DNA from: Rhodoferax sp. TS-BS-61-7
GTDB taxonomy: Bacteria > Pseudomonadota > Gammaproteobacteria > Burkholderiales > Burkholderiaceae_C
Reading direction: 5' to 3'
NCBI RefSeq assembly: GCF_002943465.1
Contig: NZ_PTQY01000005.1
Location: 248,001-312,000, forward strand
Length of the DNA: 64,000 nt
Shown piece by piece: positions 58,662-64,000 of this stretch (positions are counted from its first letter, which is position 1; every line of letters begins with the position of its first letter). A program made the position numbers and the translations under genes. A model generated the notes under the pieces. The model was not told where the DNA came from and searched no databases. It saw only the letters and a program-made list of their open reading frames with translations.

Positions 58662-59282
58662 ATGAACCAACCAATCTTGCGTGTGGAAAACCTGGCCAAG
58701 CAATACCAGCGCGGCGTTTTCAAGAAGACCACCACCTTTTCGCTGAATGCGAACTTCGAAATTGCCAAGCCCTGCGTGGTCGGCGTCATGGGGCCCAATG
58801 GCTCCGGCAAGACCACGCTGTTTGAGCTGATCACCGGCAGCAACCTGCCCACCAGCGGCCGCGTCATCGTCAACGGGCAGGACATCCACGAGGTGAAAAC
58901 CCTGCAGCGTGACCGCATGGCGGTGCACTACCACCAGTCGTACCAGGTGCGGTCGTTCCAGAAGAAGAAGCCCGACTTTCTACTCTCGAACGCGACCGAA
59001 AAATCGCCGCTGATCCACCTGTTTGACGAACCCCAGTTCAACACCCAGGACGGCTACATCGGCTTCATGCTGGATTTTTTCACGCGCCTCAAGCAAAGCG
59101 GAAAGCTCGTGTTCCTGTGCATGCACCCCAACGAGCCCTTCCACATCGACATCCTGCGCGAGCAATGCGACAGCTTTGTGTTTGTGCAAAAAGGTGTGGT
59201 CACCCAGGCGCCGGACTTCACCACGTTGACCAACGACGAGCGTGTGCGCACCTACCTGGGCGCCCTGGCGCCCCAGCGTTAG
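58662..59282 (+). CDS. Shortened ABC-type ATPase without the signature helical domain
   Basis: A 206-residue protein with an ABC-like core. Walker A GPNGSGKTTLF is at residues 44-54, a Q-loop-like VHYHQSYQ at 88-95, Walker B LIHLFDEP at 117-124 and a switch-like histidine in LCMHPNEP near 155. Only about 25 residues separate the Q-loop from Walker B, where 70-80 are normal, and no LSGGQ signature exists. It therefore cannot form the usual ATP sandwich by itself. It is coupled to a complete Liv importer and may regulate it or pair with another subunit. Confidence 0.85.
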   Translation: MNQPILRVENLAKQYQRGVFKKTTTFSLNANFEIAKPCVVGVMGPNGSGKTTLFELITGSNLPTSGRVIVNGQDIHEVKTLQRDRMAVHYHQSYQVRSFQKKKPDFLLSNATEKSPLIHLFDEPQFNTQDGYIGFMLDFFTRLKQSGKLVFLCMHPNEPFHIDILREQCDSFVFVQKGVVTQAPDFTTLTNDERVRTYLGALAPQR

Positions 59283-59328
59283 AGCACCACGTCTTCCCCT
59301 CCACCTCACCACCAGCGAATCCCCACTG

Positions 59329-60834
59329 ATGTCAACCCTTCCCGTTATCCAGCACCTGATCCACGGCGACCTCGTGGACGGCGGCAGCCGCACCCAGCCG
59401 GTCTACAACCCCGCCACCGGCCAGGTGCAAAAAACCTTGCTGCTGGCCGACACCGCCACCGTGGAGCAGGCCATTGCCAGCGCACAGTCGGCCTACCCGG
59501 CATGGCGCGCCACGCCGCCGCTCAAGCGCGCGCGGGTGATGAGCAAACTCAAAAACCTGCTCGAAGAAAATGCAGCCGGCATCTGTGCGCTGGTGACCGC
59601 CGAACACGGCAAGGTGCTGGCAGACGCCATGGGCGAGTTGCAGCGCGGCATAGAGAATGTGGAGTACGCCAGCTACGCACCCGAGCTGCTCAAGGGTGAA
59701 CACAGCAAAAATGCCGGCCCCGGCATTGACTCGTGGAGCGAGTTCCAGCCGCTGGGTGTGACGGCCGGCATCACACCGTTCAACTTTCCCGTGATGGTGC
59801 CTTTGTGGATGTGGCCCATGGCCGTGGTGTGTGGCAACACCTTCATCCTCAAACCTTCGGAGCGCGACCCCAGCAGTGCCCTGCTGGTGGCCCAGCTGGC
59901 TTTGCAGGCCGGTCTGCCACCCGGGGTGCTCAATGTGGTCCATGGCGACAAGGAGGCGGTGGACGCCTTGTTGGCCGACAAGCGGGTACATGCGGTGAGT
60001 TTTGTGGGCTCTACCCCGATTGCCGAGAGCATCTACGCCACCGGCTGTGCCAACGGCAAACGCGTGCAAGCCCTGGGCGGCGCCAAAAACCACGCCGTGG
60101 TCATGCCCGATGCGGACATAACCAATGCCGTGACCGCGCTCATGGGCGCGGCCTACGGTTCGTGTGGCGAACGCTGCATGGCCATCCCACTCGTGGTGGC
60201 GGTGGGCGATGCCACGGCCGATGCGGTGGTGGCCGGCCTGAAGGTGGAGATCGCCAAGATGCGCGTGGGCCCTGGCACCCATGCCCGCAGTGACATGGGG
60301 CCGTTGGTGACCAAAGCACACCGGGACAAGGTGAAGGCCTATGTGGACCAGGGCGTGCAAGAGGGCACCACCCTGGTGGTGGATGGCCGCAACGCCGTGG
60401 TGCAGGGCTATGAAGAGGGTTACTTTCTGGGCCCCTGCCTGTTCGACAACGTCAAGCCCGGTATGGTGATTTACCAGGAAGAAATTTTTGGCCCGGTGCT
60501 GGGTGTGGTGCGCGTCAAAACCTTGCAAGAAGCGATGGACTTGATCGACGCCCACGAATATGGCAACGGTACCTGCATCTTCACCCGCGACGGTGAAGCG
60601 GCGCGTTACTTCACCGACAACATCCTGGTCGGAATGGTAGGTGTGAACGTGCCCCTGCCCGTGCCCGTGGCCTACCACTCGTTTGGCGGCTGGAAACGTT
60701 CGCTGTTTGGTGACCTGGGTGCTTATGGCCCGGACGCGGTGCGTTTCTACACCAAGCGCAAAACCATCTCGCAACGTTGGCCGTCGGCCGGGGTGCGCGA
60801 GGGGGTTGCCTTCAGTTTCCCCAGCAACCGTTAA
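59329..60834 (+). CDS. mmsA: CoA-acylating methylmalonate/malonate-semialdehyde dehydrogenase
   Basis: A 501-residue aldehyde dehydrogenase of the MmsA/IolA type. The nucleophile Cys is in YGSCGERCMAIP, GVTAGITPFNFPVMVPLWMWP carries the nucleotide and substrate region, and the HSFGGWKRSLFGDLGAYGPD ending is typical. The enzyme converts (methyl)malonate semialdehyde and CoA to acetyl- or propionyl-CoA without ATP; in inositol breakdown (IolA) it makes acetyl-CoA. That fits the IolC-DUF2090 gene on the other side. It could instead serve valine breakdown. Confidence 0.92.
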   Translation: MSTLPVIQHLIHGDLVDGGSRTQPVYNPATGQVQKTLLLADTATVEQAIASAQSAYPAWRATPPLKRARVMSKLKNLLEENAAGICALVTAEHGKVLADAMGELQRGIENVEYASYAPELLKGEHSKNAGPGIDSWSEFQPLGVTAGITPFNFPVMVPLWMWPMAVVCGNTFILKPSERDPSSALLVAQLALQAGLPPGVLNVVHGDKEAVDALLADKRVHAVSFVGSTPIAESIYATGCANGKRVQALGGAKNHAVVMPDADITNAVTALMGAAYGSCGERCMAIPLVVAVGDATADAVVAGLKVEIAKMRVGPGTHARSDMGPLVTKAHRDKVKAYVDQGVQEGTTLVVDGRNAVVQGYEEGYFLGPCLFDNVKPGMVIYQEEIFGPVLGVVRVKTLQEAMDLIDAHEYGNGTCIFTRDGEAARYFTDNILVGMVGVNVPLPVPVAYHSFGGWKRSLFGDLGAYGPDAVRFYTKRKTISQRWPSAGVREGVAFSFPSNR

Positions 60835-60870
60835 GCCGTTGTCGATGCGGCCTGGTACGGAGGTGGGACA

Positions 60871-60896
60871 CCCGTCGCCCATCGGCGGGGCTTTTT
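60871..60896 (+). terminator. Weak terminator candidate after mmsA
   Basis: A GC-rich imperfect stem around CGCC/GGCG with mismatches, followed by five T residues. It separates the LivM operon from pntAA. Confidence 0.4.
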
Positions 60897-60915
60897 ATTG
60901 TTCAAGGAATACCAA

Positions 60916-62058
60916 ATGCAAATAGGCGTACCCACCGAGACTGCGGTGGGCGAGACCCGGGTCGCGGTGACCCCGGAGACGGTGAAAAAACTCGTAGCCC
61001 AGGGGCACGTGGTGCGTGTGCAATCGGGTGCGGGGGTGGCGGCCAGCGTGACGGATGAGGGCTATGTGGCGGCCGGCGCTGGCATCACCGATGCGGCGGG
61101 TGCGTTGGGGAGCGAGCTGGTCCTCAAAGTGCGCACCCCGTCAGACGCTGAGGCCACCCAGATGAAGCCGGGTACCACCCTGGTGGGCATGCTCAATCCG
61201 TTTGATACCGAAGGCCTGCAGCGCTTGGCCACGGCCGGGCTCACTGCCTACGCTTTGGAAGCCGCGCCGCGCACCACGCGGGCGCAAAGCATGGATGTGT
61301 TGTCCAGCCAGGCCAACATCGCCGGCTACAAGGCGGTGATGTTGGCGGCTGACACCTACCAGCGCTTCTTCCCCATGCTGATGACGGCGGCCGGTACGGT
61401 GAAGGCCGCACGCGTGGTCATCCTCGGAGTCGGTGTGGCGGGCCTGCAAGCCATTGCCACGGCCAAGCGCTTGGGCGCCGTCATCGAGGCGTCGGATGTG
61501 CGCCCCAGCGTGAAGGAACAGGTCGAATCCTTGGGCGGCAAGTTCATTGACGTGCCCTACGAGACCGATGAAGAGCGAGACGCCGCTGTGGGTGTAGGTG
61601 GTTATGCGAAACCCATGCCGGCAAGCTGGCTGGAACGCCAGAAAGTCGAGGTGGCCAAGCGTGTGGCCCAGGCAGACATCGTCATCAGCACGGCGCTCAT
61701 CCCCGGCCGCCCCGCGCCCACCTTGATCACCGAGGACATGGTCCAGTCCATGAAGCCCGGCTCGGTCATCGTGGACATTGCCGCAGGCAAGGGCGCGATA
61801 GGCCCGCATGGCTCGGGCGGCGGCAACTGTCCGCTGTCGGAGGCAGACAAGACGGTGGTTAAACACGGTGTCACCCTCATCGGTGAAACCAACCTGCCGG
61901 CCCTGGTGGCGGCGGATGCGTCGTCGCTGTACGCCCGCAATGTGCTGGACTTCCTGAAGCTGGTGATCAACAAGGAAGGCGCCCTGCATGTGGACCTGGA
62001 AGACGACATCGTGGCCGCCTGCCTGGTTGCGCACGGTGGTGAAGTTCGTCGCAAATAA
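60916..62058 (+). CDS. pntAA: NAD(P) transhydrogenase alpha subunit part 1
   Basis: A 380-residue soluble NAD(H)-binding domain I of proton-translocating transhydrogenase, in the three-gene arrangement. The N-terminal GVPTETAVGETRVAVTPETV and the Rossmann VVILGVGVAGLQAIATAKRLGA motifs are conserved, and MSRPDMREL-type loops are replaced by family-like PASWLERQKVEVAKRVAQADI. AAGGAAT precedes the ATG at 60916. It uses the proton gradient to pass hydride from NADH to NADP+, supplying NADPH. Confidence 0.95.
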   Translation: MQIGVPTETAVGETRVAVTPETVKKLVAQGHVVRVQSGAGVAASVTDEGYVAAGAGITDAAGALGSELVLKVRTPSDAEATQMKPGTTLVGMLNPFDTEGLQRLATAGLTAYALEAAPRTTRAQSMDVLSSQANIAGYKAVMLAADTYQRFFPMLMTAAGTVKAARVVILGVGVAGLQAIATAKRLGAVIEASDVRPSVKEQVESLGGKFIDVPYETDEERDAAVGVGGYAKPMPASWLERQKVEVAKRVAQADIVISTALIPGRPAPTLITEDMVQSMKPGSVIVDIAAGKGAIGPHGSGGGNCPLSEADKTVVKHGVTLIGETNLPALVAADASSLYARNVLDFLKLVINKEGALHVDLEDDIVAACLVAHGGEVRRK

Positions 62059-62083
62059 CAACCTCTACAACAAGAAGAACACC

Positions 62084-62404
62084 ATGGAACTGGTATCCCC
62101 CACCATCCTCAACCTCATCATCTTTGTGCTGGCCATCTATGTGGGTTACCACGTGGTGTGGACCGTCACCCCCGCGCTGCACACCCCGCTGATGGCGGTG
62201 ACCAATGCGATCTCTGCCATCGTCATCGTGGGCGCCATGCTGGCGGCCGCCTTGACCGAAACGACCTTGGGCAAGTCCATGGGCGTGCTGGCCGTGGCGC
62301 TGGCAGCGGTTAACGTCTTCGGTGGCTTCATGGTCACGCGGCGCATGCTGGAGATGTTTAGAAAGAAGGACAAAAAATCCGCCCCCGCAGGAGCCAAAGA
62401 ATGA
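62084..62404 (+). CDS. pntAB: NAD(P) transhydrogenase alpha subunit part 2
   Basis: A 106-residue membrane part of the alpha subunit, with about three helices (VSPTILNLIIFVLAIYVGYHV start) and the late basic RRMLEMFRKKDKK tail. It ends overlapping pntB by four bases (ATGA). Splitting alpha into AA and AB is common in alpha- and betaproteobacteria. Confidence 0.93.
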   Translation: MELVSPTILNLIIFVLAIYVGYHVVWTVTPALHTPLMAVTNAISAIVIVGAMLAAALTETTLGKSMGVLAVALAAVNVFGGFMVTRRMLEMFRKKDKKSAPAGAKE

Positions 62405-63837
62405 GCTTGAACCTCGTCACCCTGCTGTATCTGTTCGCCAGTGTCTGCTTCATCCAGGCGCTCAAGGGCCTGTCGCATCCCACCACCTCTATCCGTGGCA
62501 ACCTGTTTGGCATGGTCGGCATGGCCGTGGCCGTGCTCACCACCGCGGCGCTGATCTTCAAGCTGGCCGGCCAGTTGGGTCAGGACGGCTTCACCGGCAT
62601 GGGCTGGGTGCTGGGCGCCTTGCTGGTGGGCGGCACGGCCGGCACGCTGATGGCCCAGCGTGTGGAGATGACCAAGATGCCCGAGCTGGTGGCCTTTATG
62701 CACAGCATGATCGGTCTGGCCGCCGTCTTCATCGCCGTGGCCGCCGTGGCTGAGCCCTGGGCCTTCAGCATTGCGGCCAAGGGCGCGGAGATTCCGGGTG
62801 GCAACCGCATCGAACTGGCGCTGGGGGCTTTCATTGGCGCCATCACCTTCAGCGGCTCGGTCATCGCGTTTGGCAAGCTGTCTGGCAAGTACAAGTTCCG
62901 CCTGTTCCAGGGCGCACCCGTGCAGTTCGCCGGCCAGCACAAGCTGAACCTGGTGCTGGGCCTGGCCTCGGTCTTCTTCATCTTCGGCTTCTGGCACTCG
63001 CAAAGCGCCATGGACTTTGGCCTGGTCTTGGCCCTGGGGTTTGCGATGGGCGTGCTCATCATCATCCCCATTGGCGGGGCTGACATGCCGGTGGTGGTGT
63101 CCATGCTCAACAGCTACTCGGGCTGGGCGGCGGCGGGCATTGGTTTCAGTCTGAACAACAGCATGCTGATCATTGCCGGCTCACTGGTGGGCTCCAGTGG
63201 CGCCATCCTGAGCTACATCATGTGCAAGGCCATGAACCGCTCGTTCTTCAACGTGATCCTCGGTGGCTTTGGGGGTGACGCCACTGCCGCTGCTATCGGC
63301 ACAGCCGTGCAAAGGTCCGTCAAAACCGGCAGTGCCGATGACGCCGCCTTTGTGCTGGGCAATGCCGAGACCGTGGTGATCGTGCCGGGCTACGGCCTAG
63401 CCGTGGCGCGCGCCCAGCATGCGGTGAAAGAGCTGGCCGCCAAGCTGACCGAGAAGGGCATCACCGTCAAATACGCCATCCACCCCGTGGCCGGGCGCAT
63501 GCCGGGCCACATGAACGTGCTGCTGGCCGAGGCCGAAGTACCTTACGACCAGGTGTTCGAGATGGAAGACATCAATGGCGAGTTTGGCCAAGCCGATGTG
63601 GCCATCATCCTGGGCGCCAACGATGTGGTGAACCCTGCCGCGCATACCAAAGGCAGCCCGATTTACGGCATGCCGATTCTGGAGGCCTACAAGGCCAAAA
63701 CCATCATCGTGAACAAGCGCTCCATGGCGGCAGGTTATGCCGGGCTGGACAACGAACTCTTCTACATGGACAAAACCATGATGGTGTTTGGCGACGCCAA
63801 GAAGGTGGTGGAGGACATGGGTAAGGCTATTGAGTAA
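62401..63837 (+). CDS. pntB: NAD(P) transhydrogenase beta subunit
   Basis: A 478-residue subunit: about nine membrane helices followed by the NADP(H)-binding domain III (from about residue 305), with VIVPGYGLAVARAQHAV as the nucleotide motif, GRMPGHMNVLLAEAEVPYD and ILGANDVVNPAA. The proton channel runs through the membrane part. It completes the pnt operon and is followed by an 83-base gap before the next gene. Confidence 0.96.
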   Translation: MSLNLVTLLYLFASVCFIQALKGLSHPTTSIRGNLFGMVGMAVAVLTTAALIFKLAGQLGQDGFTGMGWVLGALLVGGTAGTLMAQRVEMTKMPELVAFMHSMIGLAAVFIAVAAVAEPWAFSIAAKGAEIPGGNRIELALGAFIGAITFSGSVIAFGKLSGKYKFRLFQGAPVQFAGQHKLNLVLGLASVFFIFGFWHSQSAMDFGLVLALGFAMGVLIIIPIGGADMPVVVSMLNSYSGWAAAGIGFSLNNSMLIIAGSLVGSSGAILSYIMCKAMNRSFFNVILGGFGGDATAAAIGTAVQRSVKTGSADDAAFVLGNAETVVIVPGYGLAVARAQHAVKELAAKLTEKGITVKYAIHPVAGRMPGHMNVLLAEAEVPYDQVFEMEDINGEFGQADVAIILGANDVVNPAAHTKGSPIYGMPILEAYKAKTIIVNKRSMAAGYAGLDNELFYMDKTMMVFGDAKKVVEDMGKAIE

Positions 63838-63920
63838 TCAGGGCCAGCCCGCCTGCGCGGTGTGTTGGCTTTGGTAAGCGGACGTCGATTGGAACGTGAA
63901 CAGAAGAATGGATAAAAAAT

Positions 63921-64000
63921 ATGAAGACAAAACGCATCGCTATCCGTGCCTGGTTCAACAACGTCAAGCTGCGCACCAAACTGGTGGTGGGGTTGTCGGT
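63921..64000 (+). CDS. N terminus of a probable membrane sensor or chemotaxis protein (cut by window edge)
   Basis: Twenty-six residues are visible: a basic stretch (MKTKRIAIRAWFNNVKLRTK) then the start of a hydrophobic segment (LVVGLSV). The pattern LRTKLVVG is common at the first membrane helix of methyl-accepting chemotaxis proteins and histidine kinases. Nothing more can be said from this window. Confidence 0.5.
   Translation, partial: MKTKRIAIRAWFNNVKLRTKLVVGLS

Noticed and set aside
63838-63920. Possible terminator after pntB
   Set aside because: The GCCAGCC/GGTTGGC-like pairing has several mismatches and a short T-run, so it does not meet the standard.
1-64000. CRISPR arrays, tRNA or rRNA genes, insertion sequences, prophage
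   Set aside because: I found no regularly spaced direct repeats, no cloverleaf-like or rRNA-like segments and no transposase, integrase or phage structural genes.

Overview
The window reads as a stretch of chromosome from a high-GC betaproteobacterium, order Burkholderiales, most likely family Comamonadaceae (Rhodoferax/Polaromonas/Acidovorax-like). Grounds: the cytochrome aa3 oxidase cluster has the Burkholderiales gene order with its small lineage-specific genes (DUF2244, a 37-residue assembly protein, DUF2970, DUF2909); DUF1841, a Bug-type binding protein and an imuA/imuB/dnaE2 mutagenesis set are present; and two short dispersed repeat types that I associate with Comamonadaceae are scattered through it. 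Genes are densely packed. I see no rRNA, tRNA, CRISPR array, insertion sequence or phage gene. No gene-free stretch exceeds 300 bases; the longest is about 229 bases, at 26030-26258.

Layout. 1-12.3 kb: housekeeping and accessory genes (MoxR ATPase, dihaem cytochrome c, DUF1841, TSUP exporter, diguanylate cyclase, Kef-type K+/H+ antiporter with its flavodoxin-like partner, ParA-like ATPase, MaoC hydratase, TrmL, ComF, a BioC-like methyltransferase). 12.4-22.1 kb: the complete aa3 oxidase and haem A assembly region (coxB, coxA, small assembly protein, ctaG, DUF2970, coxC, DUF2909, SURF1, SCO-like, ctaA, ctaB, SCO). 22.1-33.5 kb: Bug-type binding protein, rpoH behind a CIRCE operator, acyl-CoA ligase, a small metabolic/transport/regulator run, a tandem pair of orphan family-3 binding proteins, Bcr efflux pump, NlpC/P60 lipoprotein and a PEP-CTERM protein. 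33.6-46.3 kb: translesion synthesis genes imuA-imuB and, 6.7 kb away, dnaE2, each behind a LexA box, with unrelated genes between. Divergent from dnaE2 is an unusual protein that looks like a ribbon-helix-helix segment joined to a receiver domain. 47.0-60.8 kb: a two-way transport and catabolism cluster around an RpiR-type regulator: eight genes leftward (RpiR, IolC-DUF2090, HIBADH-like dehydrogenase, two Liv-type binding proteins, LivH, two SDRs) and five rightward (LivM, LivG, LivF, an ABC ATPase lacking its signature region, an MmsA/IolA-type dehydrogenase). The shared control region has three spaced operator-like sites and a good promoter. 60.9-63.8 kb: pntAA-pntAB-pntB transhydrogenase, then the start of a probable membrane sensor at the right edge.

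The most unusual signal is a degenerate 50-60 bp repeat with about a dozen recognisable copies or fragments, many of them inside coding sequences in frame. Copies lie in the signal peptides of two unrelated secreted proteins and inside imuB and dnaE2, and a remnant may supply the -35 box of the imuAB promoter. dnaE2 also carries a separate 100 bp inverted-repeat element in frame.
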